A DNA stretch of 64,000 nucleotides from Hahella sp050299855 (lineage in GTDB: Bacteria > Pseudomonadota > Gammaproteobacteria > Pseudomonadales > Oleiphilaceae), in NCBI GenBank assembly GCA_050299855.1, contig JBNKWQ010000051.1, positions 62,001 to 126,000 on the forward strand. Reading direction: 5' to 3'. A program made the translations under genes and the position numbers. Below are positions 43,267 through 51,864 of this stretch, piece after piece. The stretch's first letter is position 1. Every line of letters begins with the position of its first letter. Below the pieces are notes generated by a model. That model was not told the origin of the DNA and did no database searches. It worked only from the letters and a program-made list of their open reading frames with translations.

Positions 43267-45501
43267 ATGCATAACAATAATAAGTCCGTTGGATATCGGC
43301 TTCAGGAAAGCAAGGAGATCCTGGTGGAAATAGTAGCACTCTTGGAATCCATCCTTGACGAGTTGGACATTGCTGTCTTTCGCGCCGACCAGATAGATGG
43401 AACCTCACCCACTTTCAGCCTGCTCAATCAGGCGCCCTCCTGGGTAGAGGCGTTCTATAAAGACAACCAAGCAATCTCATCAGCCTTTCAACATCTGGCT
43501 CTCACAAAAACCTTTCCTTACCTGGAATCATTTCTGCCCGATGCCGAAGCTATCTGGAAACTGCAGGCGGAAGAGCGTGCCACTTCGGGAATCTGGACGG
43601 AAGTAACCCCCTCTGGCCAGCAGCAACAACTGGAGGCCATAGCACTACTAAGGGAACAGGTGCCGCTACTAGTGATTCTTAACCTGACCAGAACCTTTGA
43701 TGAACGGCACCACATCTACCAACGAGCCCGAGAAATTGCTCTGGCAAATGAAAAACTGATCGTGCAGCTGAACCATCGTCAGCGGGAACTGCAGGAAATA
43801 CTGGAACGACAAATGGCAGATCATCGTGGGTTAAACGAAATCAACGATAGCGTCCGTAATAATGCCTCTGCGGTGTTGATATGCAAACCAGATGGTGGCG
43901 TTGAAGTCATGAACCAGGCTTTGGTCGATATCTACCGGGTTGCCTCAAATACCTCAGATAGTCAGTCACTTCTGGACAAGTGGCTGCGGGAAGCTGAAGA
44001 TTATTATCCGGAGATTCACCGGGTGGTTGCCGCAGGATCTTACTGGGAAGGTGAATTTGAAAGTTTAGATGAGGCTGGTGACCGCAAATGGATACGCCTG
44101 GCCATTGGCCCGGTCCTCGATGAACAGGGGCGGCTTACCCACTACATCTGCATTGCCAACGACATCAGTCTGATGAAAAAAAGCGGTGAAGAACTTTCCA
44201 AAATCACCGAATACGATTTTACCACTCACCTGCCCAATCGCCGCCATTTCTGGAAACATCTGACCAAGGCTATTGACGAAGGCGTAGCTCGCAAGACCAC
44301 TATCGCCCTGATCTATATTGATCTGGACGACTTTAAAAAAATCAATGATACGCTTGGGCATCATGCCGGCGACTTCTTATTAAGCACCTTAGGGACCCGG
44401 CTTGCACGCTGTATCAAACGAGGAGATTTCATTGCCCACCTGGGCGGAGACGAATTTGCAATTCTGCTCGAACTGCCGCATGCCGGCGTTAACATCGATA
44501 AAGTCGCTCAACGGGTACAGGCAGCTATTAATAAAACTATCTCCGTAGAAAGTTCCACACTGCATATAACCGCCAGTATTGGCATTGCCCTACACCCTAA
44601 AGATGGTCGTGATGCCACTTCGTTGATGAAGCATGCAGACCTTGCCATGTTTCACGCCAAGAAACTCGGCAAGGGCAACTACCAAACCTTCACCCCTAGG
44701 CTTAACACTGAATTTCTCCATCTGATTCAACTGGAAAAAGACCTGCGCATTGCGATTGAACATCAGCAGTTCTTATTGGTCTATCAGCCTCAGGTGTGCA
44801 CTGGCGAAGACCACTATCTGCGCCTTGAAGCCCTGATTCGCTGGGAACATCCCCAAAAAGGCAACATATCGCCGGCCCACTTTATTCCATTGTCGGAAGA
44901 TAACGGCATGATTATCGATATCGGCATCTGGGTGCTGGAGACTGCCTGTCGCCAGGCACGGGAACTACTGAATGAAGGCTTTAACGTTATTATCGCTGTT
45001 AATGTTTCCGCAAGACAGCTGAAACAGGAGAACTTTAAAAAGCTGGTTGAAGCAGTATTAAAATCCACAGGACTTCCTGCCAGACATCTTGAGCTGGAAA
45101 TAACCGAAACCACAGTAATGGAGGAAATGGATCGGGTCATTCTGCTGCTGAATGAACTAAGAGCTCTTGGCGTATCCATCTCACTGGACGACTTTGGCTC
45201 CGGTTTTTCCTCCCTCACCTACCTTAAAAACCTGCCGGTGGATTTTCTGAAACTTGATCGTTCATTCATTCATGAACTGCCCAGCAACGAAGAAAGCCGG
45301 GCCATTACCACTTCCGTTATCAACTTGGCTCACCAATTGAAAATAAAAGTGATTGCTGAAGGTGTTGAAAACAATGACCAGTTGAAATTCCTAAGCGATA
45401 CCGGATGTGACTACATGCAAGGCTACCTTTTCTACTATCCCCTGGAAGCCCGCAAAATTCGGGATATTTTCACTTCAAGTCGCGGTGTTGCCAGTCATTA
45501 G
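43267..45501 (+). CDS. GGDEF-EAL protein, bifunctional diguanylate cyclase/phosphodiesterase
   Basis: A 744-residue cytoplasmic protein. An N-terminal region (about 1-140) of unclear type is followed by a coiled linker (REIALANEKLIVQLNHRQRE), a PAS domain (about 190-300, AVLICKPDGGVEVMNQALVD), GGDEF (about 310-475) and EAL (about 485-735). GGDEF reads GGDEF intact; the inhibitory site is KRGD rather than RxxD, so feedback may be weak. The EAL motif (RLEALIRWEHP), DDFGSG and EGVE are intact, so both activities are possible. ATG 43267 is used; TTG 43258 is an alternative. It lies 182 bp after the GTPase gene, same strand, and may be part of the same system. Confidence 0.93.
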   Translation: MHNNNKSVGYRLQESKEILVEIVALLESILDELDIAVFRADQIDGTSPTFSLLNQAPSWVEAFYKDNQAISSAFQHLALTKTFPYLESFLPDAEAIWKLQAEERATSGIWTEVTPSGQQQQLEAIALLREQVPLLVILNLTRTFDERHHIYQRAREIALANEKLIVQLNHRQRELQEILERQMADHRGLNEINDSVRNNASAVLICKPDGGVEVMNQALVDIYRVASNTSDSQSLLDKWLREAEDYYPEIHRVVAAGSYWEGEFESLDEAGDRKWIRLAIGPVLDEQGRLTHYICIANDISLMKKSGEELSKITEYDFTTHLPNRRHFWKHLTKAIDEGVARKTTIALIYIDLDDFKKINDTLGHHAGDFLLSTLGTRLARCIKRGDFIAHLGGDEFAILLELPHAGVNIDKVAQRVQAAINKTISVESSTLHITASIGIALHPKDGRDATSLMKHADLAMFHAKKLGKGNYQTFTPRLNTEFLHLIQLEKDLRIAIEHQQFLLVYQPQVCTGEDHYLRLEALIRWEHPQKGNISPAHFIPLSEDNGMIIDIGIWVLETACRQARELLNEGFNVIIAVNVSARQLKQENFKKLVEAVLKSTGLPARHLELEITETTVMEEMDRVILLLNELRALGVSISLDDFGSGFSSLTYLKNLPVDFLKLDRSFIHELPSNEESRAITTSVINLAHQLKIKVIAEGVENNDQLKFLSDTGCDYMQGYLFYYPLEARKIRDIFTSSRGVASH

Positions 45502-45686
45502 CCACTTCATCTGATATACTTTTGGCGAATAAATTAGACGGCTGCCTTATTAGGCCGATTAATTGGGAAATTAGGTTGAATATTCCAGTTAAAATAGGAA
45601 TAGTTCCCCCTTTGACCTGTAATTGATCTGATCATCGTTTGGCGGATTGATTACAAACACCTGTAAGTAATCATCTGGAGTTAAAA

Positions 45687-46382
45687 ATGGCCAAGAAAGA
45701 AAAAGGCTCAAAACAAAAAGGTTTAGTGAAAAAGAATATTGAAAAGCTGAGTGATGCACTGAGCAAAGAACTGCAGAAAGCGACGGACCAGGTCCAATCA
45801 GTTGCCTCAGATTTCTACAAACAAGCTGATGATATTCAAAAGCAGATTAAAGAGCCTGTAGTAAAACTCATTCAAGATCTGGAAGTATTGCGTGAAAAAG
45901 AACTGAAGCGCGTCCAGGATGAATACCAGAAAGTCGTTAAGGAAATAACCTCCCTGCAGGATCAATTCCTCGACAAGCTTGGCATGGCACCAAGCAAAGC
46001 AACTCCCGCTAGAAAAACCTCTGCCCGCACCACCGCAACCAAGGCTACTGCTAAAAAAACACCAGCCCGTAAGCCGGCAGCCACTAAAACTACCACTGTA
46101 GCGAGAAAGCCGGCGGCGAAAAAAACCGCGGCCGCGAAAACTACAAAGCCTGCCAGCAGCACTGCCCAAAAGCCAGCTGCGAAAAAGCCTGCAGCCAAAA
46201 AACCTGCAGCGACTACCCGTGCTAAACCCACAACCAAAAAGCCTGCTTCTACTCGTGCCAAACCTGCGGCTACTCGTGCCAAACCCGCAGCCAAAAAACC
46301 TGCGGCTACCCGTGCTAAAGCGGCTGCGTCAAAACCAGCTCCAGCGACCACACCTAAAACAGATGAAACTCCGGCCAGCTGA
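45687..46382 (+). CDS. AlgP-like histone H1-like protein with coiled-coil N-terminus
   Basis: A 231-residue protein. Residues about 1-105 are an acidic/basic helical coiled coil (LSDALSKELQKATDQVQSVA, ELKRVQDEYQKVVKEITSLQ). Residues about 110-231 are a Lys/Ala/Pro repeat tail built of KPAA and RAKPAA units, as in Pseudomonas AlgP/AlgR3 and eukaryote histone H1 tails. Such tails bind DNA non-specifically and affect nucleoid structure and alginate gene expression. ATG 45687 follows CTGGAG. The repeat DNA (about 46030-46370) is prone to copy-number change. The exact family and targets are uncertain. Confidence 0.78.
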   Translation: MAKKEKGSKQKGLVKKNIEKLSDALSKELQKATDQVQSVASDFYKQADDIQKQIKEPVVKLIQDLEVLREKELKRVQDEYQKVVKEITSLQDQFLDKLGMAPSKATPARKTSARTTATKATAKKTPARKPAATKTTTVARKPAAKKTAAAKTTKPASSTAQKPAAKKPAAKKPAATTRAKPTTKKPASTRAKPAATRAKPAAKKPAATRAKAAASKPAPATTPKTDETPAS

Positions 46383-46434
46383 TAAGTGAAATAGTCCTCG
46401 CTGACCGTCAGCATGGGAGAATAGTGTCGGCATC

Positions 46435-46470
46435 AAAAAAGCCTGGCTAAAACCAGGCTTTTTTGTTTTT
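46435..46470. terminator. bidirectional intrinsic terminator
   Basis: AAAAAAGCCTGG / CCAGGCTTTTTT stem with a 6-nt loop (CTAAAA). The flanking A and T runs give a U-tract on both strands, so it serves the AlgP-like gene and the convergent DUF2802 gene. Confidence 0.92.
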
Positions 46471-46515
46471 TAGGGCCAGATACCAGATAAGAACATCAGG
46501 CTAAAAGAGTCATAT

Positions 46516-46923
46516 TTATCTATAACGCGCCTGATTGGGAACCTGACTGCCGTGTAATACCTTGATTAAATCTGCCTCAGCCCGTGATAAGCCACAAGTA
46601 GTAACCAAGTCTTCTACATCAGCACCCAATGAAAGAAGTCTTGCTGCTTCGTTGTATGACACCTGCTGTACATCATTGGCTTCAAGTTCCTGCTGCTTGC
46701 GTTCGGTCATTTTCAGCCGCCGATCCAGGTCAACAACTTTTCGCCCTACCCCTTTGCCACTGTCGGACAACATCATCAACTGGTCATTGACCTGTGAAAA
46801 CTGATCACCGAGAGTCTTTATGCTTCGTCGCTGCTGTCGCATATGTAGCAGAAATGCCACACACACCGTAAGATTGGCCGCCAAGCTCACCAGAACAATC
46901 CAGTTTGGTATAGACGCTAACAT
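46516..46923 (-). CDS. DUF2802 family membrane-anchored protein
   Basis: A 135-residue protein: one N-terminal transmembrane helix (IPNWIVLVSLAANLTVCVAF), a coiled-coil middle (LGDQFSQVNDQLMML, KVVDLDRRLKMTERKQQEL), and a C-terminal helical domain (YNEAARLLSLGADVEDLVTT) typical of DUF2802. In Pseudomonas and relatives this gene sits directly after cheW at the end of the flagellar chemotaxis cluster, exactly as here. Function unknown; probably chemotaxis- or motility-related by context. Confidence 0.85.
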   Translation of the reverse strand: MLASIPNWIVLVSLAANLTVCVAFLLHMRQQRRSIKTLGDQFSQVNDQLMMLSDSGKGVGRKVVDLDRRLKMTERKQQELEANDVQQVSYNEAARLLSLGADVEDLVTTCGLSRAEADLIKVLHGSQVPNQARYR

Positions 46924-47028
46924 GACTGTGTTTCCTCCTTTACTTTGCCATTCTTGAGGGCCTGACTTTATCCACAGGCCAGCACCACGACCTTTTTATC
47001 ATTTTAACGATCAACAATATATTACCAC

Positions 47029-47514
47029 TTAGATTGATGCCAGATCAGACCATTCTTCTTCAGACATCATCTTTTCAAATTCCACCAGGATTATAAGCTC
47101 GCCGTTCTTATTACATACACCCTGAATAAATTTGGCACTTTCTTCGTTCCCTACGTTAGGTGCAGTTTCCATTTCTGACTGCCGCAAGTAAACCACTTCA
47201 GCAACGGAATCGACAAGTATTCCCACAACTTGATTATCAACTTCTATCACCACGATTCTGGTCTGGTCAGTGACTCCTGATTCGGATAGACCAAAACGCT
47301 TTCTGGTATCAATGACGGTAACCACATTACCGCGCAAGTTAATAATACCTAGCACGTAGTCAGGTGCTCCAGGTACAGGAGCTATTTCTGTGTATCTGAG
47401 GACCTCCTGTATCTGCATGACGTTGATGCCATAGGTTTCATGGTCCAACTGAAAGGTAACATATTGCAGAATCGGATCTTCAGAGCCCTGGCTTTGTCCG
47501 GTATGGGATGCCAT
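47029..47514 (-). CDS. cheW: chemotaxis coupling protein CheW
   Basis: A 161-residue CheW: two SH3-like beta barrels. Seen: LQYVTFQLDHETYGINVMQI, YVLGIINLRGNVVTVIDTRK (conserved NLRG loop), DQTRIVVIEVDNQVVGILVD and the C-terminal LIILVEFEKMM. It links CheA to chemoreceptors. The start ATG 47514 follows AAGAGG; the frame is open to a TTG at 47523. It lies 300 bp downstream of the second CheW-domain gene. Confidence 0.94.
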   Translation of the reverse strand: MASHTGQSQGSEDPILQYVTFQLDHETYGINVMQIQEVLRYTEIAPVPGAPDYVLGIINLRGNVVTVIDTRKRFGLSESGVTDQTRIVVIEVDNQVVGILVDSVAEVVYLRQSEMETAPNVGNEESAKFIQGVCNKNGELIILVEFEKMMSEEEWSDLASI

Positions 47515-47814
47515 ATTGATCAACCTCTTGTTAGCAAACCTGTGTTTTTATTCTGGATGTCCTACTTTGTTCCTTTCGGATGTCCTGCTTTGATCTAAAG
47601 TATAGCCGATCACCGGAAATTCACTTCACGATGGCAATGCTAAACGCCAACAATTGAGGAAGTGCCAGAAGGTCAGCCAACAACGTCAAATAATCAACAC
47701 TTTGTACTAATTAATATAGAACAACGCAGGATCTATGCCAGCTGAAACCCGTGAATACTAAAATATAGGTAGCTTCTTGGTTTTTATCGGATAGGGATTT
47801 AAAACAATATGTTA

Positions 47815-48957
47815 TTAGCGTACTTTGTTTTTAGCCTGGGACTGCTCGAGAAGAGTCCGGAATCCTGACACATCGATGAGCGCACACATGTGATTGACAA
47901 CCGTTCCGGCCAGCCAGGGACGTTTTGAGCGCTCCCCCCGCCATTTGACGTCATTCGGGTCCAGCGTAAAAGCTTCTGCAATATTGTCGCAGCCCAGGCC
48001 CCACTCAGAATCGTGCAGACGTACCACATATTTAAGATGGTTAAGCCAGTCTGCGGTATAACGCTCAGGCATGACCCAAAGGGCGCTGTCGACCACTTTA
48101 ATATTGACCTCCCCATGAGGAAAGAGCCCCAAGAACCACTTCGGCATACCAAACAGTGGGGTTAATTCCTCGTCCAGGGCATGTATCCCTCCTAAAGAAA
48201 CCAATGGAACCGCAAGTTTTAACCCCGCTACGTGAAATAACAGACATTCAAACCTTTCTTGCGCCCATGCCGGGCGACCATTGGGCCAATGCCCTTCAGG
48301 AATTCCAGTATCCAGCACCGAATCTGCGGTCACTTCAGGTACTTGTTGATCTGCTTTATCCGACGCTGTTTCTTTCCCTTCGGCCGGTGGGGCAATAATA
48401 CTTGGTTCAGGCTGTCGCTTTGCCGTCACTTCGGCTTCTGTGGTAACTGGCGTGTCAATTTTTTGCCGCCCTACGATTTTCGCTGCACTGGCGGCTACAT
48501 CGATGTTTGCTTTCAGCGCCGCCGGTTTTATCTCAGCTGTTGGCGATTCCTTAATTTTCAAATGGGCGGAGAATTGAATTTTCGGTGGCTCCGGCTCACT
48601 GAAAAGCGGCATGCTGACAGAAGCTTTGCTTACAGGTTTTTGGGCAAGCCATTCATTACGGGCGCGGCCCAACAGAGACGCGGCCGAATTCTGCATTGTT
48701 TCAAAGGCTTCTTCGTCTTCCTCAGGCTCTCGATCAGCGTTTTCGGATTCGGAAACTGCGGCTTTCACAGCTGGCGGTATGGGGCCTTGCTCAACCATAT
48801 CATCAGGATTATGACCGGCTGTTTCCCTTATCTCTGGAGAATTGTCTATCGCTTCAGCCGTTGCTGATTCCCCGGTAGCCGGGCGCAGCAAATCATCCAG
48901 GTAATCCAGTATCGCCTGGTCAGACTCTTCGGGATTGGCAAAACGTTTGTCGGACAT
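47815..48957 (-). CDS. parP: CheW-domain protein, ParP-like
   Basis: A 380-residue protein. The N-terminal about 220 residues are low-complexity and disordered (PIPPAVKAAVSESENADREP); the C-terminal about 140 residues are a CheW-like (AIF-type) domain (ECLLFHVAGLKLAVPLVSLG, WFLGLFPHGEVNIKVVDSAL, RPWLAGTVVNHMCALIDV). In Vibrio, ParP with this architecture binds CheA and the ParA-like ParC to place chemoreceptor arrays at the pole. Gene order parC-parP-cheW is the same here. The name is from synteny and architecture. Confidence 0.82.
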   Translation of the reverse strand: MSDKRFANPEESDQAILDYLDDLLRPATGESATAEAIDNSPEIRETAGHNPDDMVEQGPIPPAVKAAVSESENADREPEEDEEAFETMQNSAASLLGRARNEWLAQKPVSKASVSMPLFSEPEPPKIQFSAHLKIKESPTAEIKPAALKANIDVAASAAKIVGRQKIDTPVTTEAEVTAKRQPEPSIIAPPAEGKETASDKADQQVPEVTADSVLDTGIPEGHWPNGRPAWAQERFECLLFHVAGLKLAVPLVSLGGIHALDEELTPLFGMPKWFLGLFPHGEVNIKVVDSALWVMPERYTADWLNHLKYVVRLHDSEWGLGCDNIAEAFTLDPNDVKWRGERSKRPWLAGTVVNHMCALIDVSGFRTLLEQSQAKNKVR

Positions 48958-48980
48958 CTCAGTAAAAGTCAGTAGATAAA

Positions 48981-49793
48981 TCAGCCTTGAGAGGCCGCTT
49001 TTTCCTGGACACCATGAAAACCGACATTAGCGGCAATCAAGTCTTCCAGTAGTTTACGGTAACCTCTGACACCATGGGTCATGGCATCATAGGCTGAAGG
49101 AATAACACCGGCCATGCTGGCATCACGGAATTTAGTATCAATGGGTATGGCATAGCGCCAGACATCCTCTGGGTATTGTTTACGCAGAGTACGGAAAGCC
49201 AGGACTGAGGCCTGGGTACGGCGATCAAACATGGTAGGGATAATGGTATAAGTCAATGGACTGCGTTGGCTCTTCATAACCATTCCCAGAGTGTGCAGCA
49301 TTCGCTCCAATCCCTTAAGCGCCAAAAATTCAGTCTGAACGGGAATCAGTATATGTTGGCTCGCGGCCAGAGAGTTGATTAACAATACCCCCAGCACCGG
49401 CGTGTTATCCAGAAATGCATAGTCGTATTCGTCCCACAAATGGGCCAACGTCTTGGAAATGATCAATCCCATGCCTTCCACGCCCACCATCCTACGCTCC
49501 AATGTCGCCTGAGCAGTAGACGCTGGAATCATTTTGAGATTAGGGTGTGAAGTGTCACGAATTAATTGTCGGGGTAAATCGGCAGGCACTTTGCCGTTGT
49601 GTACGAAGAGATCATAAACACTGCCACGCTGTGTGTCCGGATCGAAACCAAAATAGGACGACAGTGATCCGTGCGGATCGAGGTCCAGCATTAACACCCG
49701 CTTGCCTTGCTCTGCCAACAGGCCTGCCAATGTCACGGTGGTAGTGGTTTTCCCCACTCCCCCCTTCTGGTTTGCAACAGTCCAAATACGCAC
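48981..49793 (-). CDS. parC: ParA-family ATPase, ParC-like polar chemotaxis organiser
   Basis: A 270-residue MinD/ParA-type ATPase. The deviant Walker A is QKGGVGKTTTTVTLAGLL with the signature Lys, Walker A' VLMLDLDPHGS, and Walker B-like YAFLDNTPVLGVLLIN. It acts on the nucleoid or pole by ATP-dependent dimerisation. Being within che/mot genes and next to a ParP-like CheW-domain gene, it should position chemotaxis arrays rather than partition plasmids. ATG 49793 begins MRIWTVANQKGG, directly in the conserved start. No parS/ParB gene nearby. Confidence 0.87.
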   Translation of the reverse strand: MRIWTVANQKGGVGKTTTTVTLAGLLAEQGKRVLMLDLDPHGSLSSYFGFDPDTQRGSVYDLFVHNGKVPADLPRQLIRDTSHPNLKMIPASTAQATLERRMVGVEGMGLIISKTLAHLWDEYDYAFLDNTPVLGVLLINSLAASQHILIPVQTEFLALKGLERMLHTLGMVMKSQRSPLTYTIIPTMFDRRTQASVLAFRTLRKQYPEDVWRYAIPIDTKFRDASMAGVIPSAYDAMTHGVRGYRKLLEDLIAANVGFHGVQEKAASQG

Positions 49794-50283
49794 CAGGGTG
49801 CTCTCCCGATCAGGTTGATGTCAAAGGTCAGTTTTGCGTGTCAATCTGGAATCCCGATAATGGCTCCCACCAAGATTACCAGTGTTAATAACATTTTTCT
49901 GTCAAGCTTTGTCACTACCGGCACCACCTTAGTGGCCACAGTGCCACCGCATACACAAATGCATATTCCTTGAGCAGCATCCTCATGAGATAAGTATAGT
50001 CCAGAGTGGTTCTGCACCCACAGAAGGCAACAAACTGCCGCTTTATGATAGATATTGAGTTCCAGCGTTATTACAGGCTAAACAGCAGAAATCATGCCAG
50101 CCGCCGCCAGTTACTGGCGATATGCCATCAATAAACTGGACACCGCGAAGACAAGAACCGCCAGCAGAGCAATAAAACCGCCGCACAAACGTTTATAAAA
50201 ATATAATTACCCGCATATCTCGCGGCATAGATGAAGGAGAAAGATTAAAGATAGAGAACTGTGCTGGGGCCATCTAACGAAGT
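49794..50283. other. 490-bp non-coding gap between motD and parC
   Basis: This is the longest gap inside the flagellar locus. The open frames across it do not look like proteins. It probably carries the promoter of the parC-parP-cheW unit, but I see no confident sigma-28 (TAAA-N15-GCCGATAA) or sigma-54 element on the minus strand. No RNA gene or strong terminator recognised. Confidence 0.4.
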
Positions 50284-51063
50284 TTACTGGCGCATTGTCA
50301 GCCTGACTTTGGCATCTTTAGCTATCAGTAAAACCACTCTCCGGTTTCGCTGGCGCCCGTCAGCGGTATCGTTGCGGGCCAGGGGCTGAAACTCTCCATA
50401 GCCGACCGCTGCCATACGATCCGGAGTAACACCACCAAAAGCCAACAAACGCACGACAGCAGAAGAACGAGCAGCTGATAGTTCCCAGTTGGAAGGATAT
50501 ACAGGGCTGCGGATAGGAATATTGTCAGTAAAACCTTCCACCAGAATCGCGTTGGGATAGTCTTTTAAAATACCCGCAATGATATCCAGTAAAGGGAAGG
50601 CGGCATCAACCGGCACGGCATCGCCGCTGTTAAAAAGCAAATTATTACGCAGGGACAATTCGATCCATTGGTCATTTTCGTTGACGGACACCAATCCGTC
50701 ACTAATCAGGCTCTTCAGACTACTGGAAAAGCGATCGGCAATTTCCCGCATTGTCTTGGTGGTTGCCGGTCCTGAATCAGTCCCACGATTGCGGTCAGGG
50801 TTATCAAAGGGCTGTATTACCGGCGCGTCACTTTTTGGGGGGGCCGATGTCTGTTGACCCAACTGAATAGGGGTCAGGCTTTTTTGCGTTGCGTTAAACA
50901 CACCTTCGAGAGTGTCTGAGAGTACTTTGTATTTACCTTCGTTGACGGAAGAAACCGAATACATGACCACAAAGAAGGCAAAAAGCAACGTTATAAAATC
51001 GGCATAGGACACTAACCAGCGCTCGTGGTTATGGGTCTCTTCATGACGTCTTTTCCGTCTCAT
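50284..51063 (-). CDS. motD: flagellar stator protein MotD (MotB family)
   Basis: A 259-residue stator subunit. One N-terminal transmembrane helix contains the proton-binding Asp (LVSYADFITLLFAFFVVMYS). A linker follows, then an OmpA/MotB peptidoglycan-binding domain (about 140-255: ILVEGFTDNIPIRS, ELSAARSSAVVRLL, YGEFQPLARNDTADGR). In Pseudomonas, MotCD is the second stator set, important for swarming. It is 54 bp downstream of motC; minus strand. Confidence 0.93.
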   Translation of the reverse strand: MRRKRRHEETHNHERWLVSYADFITLLFAFFVVMYSVSSVNEGKYKVLSDTLEGVFNATQKSLTPIQLGQQTSAPPKSDAPVIQPFDNPDRNRGTDSGPATTKTMREIADRFSSSLKSLISDGLVSVNENDQWIELSLRNNLLFNSGDAVPVDAAFPLLDIIAGILKDYPNAILVEGFTDNIPIRSPVYPSNWELSAARSSAVVRLLAFGGVTPDRMAAVGYGEFQPLARNDTADGRQRNRRVVLLIAKDAKVRLTMRQ

Positions 51064-51117
51064 ATTTCTGAATCCGGCATTGCTATACCTATACTATATT
51101 CGGCTTGCCAAGGTCAG

Positions 51118-51858
51118 TTATTCCACAAAGCCCTTGAGTTTGAGCTCGATGGTCTTGGGGTTCTCGCCCTCAGCGATGGCCACCACACCTTCAATCATCA
51201 TTTCTCTATACAGCGACTGCTCATGCACAATCCCCTTGATTTTATTGGCAATGGGGAAATAAAACAGGTTGGCCAAAGCAACACCGTAAATAGTGGCCAC
51301 AAAGGCCGTCGCTATGCCCGGCCCTAGCATGGAAGGATCTTCCAAGTGACGCATCACCTGAATTAATCCCAGTACCGCACCCAGAATCCCCAGTGTCGGG
51401 GCATATCCGCCCATGGCTTCATAAACTTTTGAACCATTCAGGTCCCGCTGTTCACGGCTATTGAGTTCCAGCTCAAGAACATTCCTGATGGCTTCCGGTT
51501 CGGCTCCGTCCACCAGCAACTGTAACCCTTTACGTGAAAACAGGTCGGGTTCTTTTTCCGCAATCTCCTCCAGCCCCAGCAAGCCTTCCTTCCTGGCAAT
51601 CATGCTCCAGTTGATAATTTTTTCAATGCCGACCGTGAAACTAATGTAAGGCGGAAGGAACACCCAGGCAAATTGGATCAGGCTACGTTTCAACACCGGA
51701 TAGGAGTGCTGTAATACAATGGCACCGGTGGTTCCGCCGATAACGATCATCGCAGCAGGCAGGTTCAGCAAGGCAGAAACTTCGCCGCCTTCGATGATAT
51801 TGCCACCCACAATCGCAATGAAGGCGACCAGTACTCCGACGATACTGAGAATATCCAT
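51118..51858 (-). CDS. motC: flagellar stator protein MotC (MotA family)
   Basis: A 246-residue, four-helix stator subunit. Seen: ILSIVGVLVAFIAIVGGNII at the N-terminus, the cytoplasmic loop with EPEAIRNVLELELNSREQRD, then GGYAPTLGILGAVLGLIQVM and GIATAFVATIYGVALANLFY, the conserved MotA helices 3 and 4. It forms the ion channel with MotD. Six bp separate it from cheB. Confidence 0.94.
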   Translation of the reverse strand: MDILSIVGVLVAFIAIVGGNIIEGGEVSALLNLPAAMIVIGGTTGAIVLQHSYPVLKRSLIQFAWVFLPPYISFTVGIEKIINWSMIARKEGLLGLEEIAEKEPDLFSRKGLQLLVDGAEPEAIRNVLELELNSREQRDLNGSKVYEAMGGYAPTLGILGAVLGLIQVMRHLEDPSMLGPGIATAFVATIYGVALANLFYFPIANKIKGIVHEQSLYREMMIEGVVAIAEGENPKTIELKLKGFVE

Positions 51859-51864
51859 GAGAAC

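Noticed and set aside
47770..47800. CCGATAA on the minus strand as a sigma-28 -10 element for cheW
   Set aside because: The nearest TAAA is about 7 bases away rather than 15, so the two-part element is not formed.
48259..48867. 202-codon plus-strand open frame
   Set aside because: Antisense to parP; rich in Arg, Cys, Phe and Trp, with no domain.
49707..49973. 88-codon plus-strand open frame near the parC start
   Set aside because: It overlaps parC on the other strand; no ribosome site and no recognised domain.
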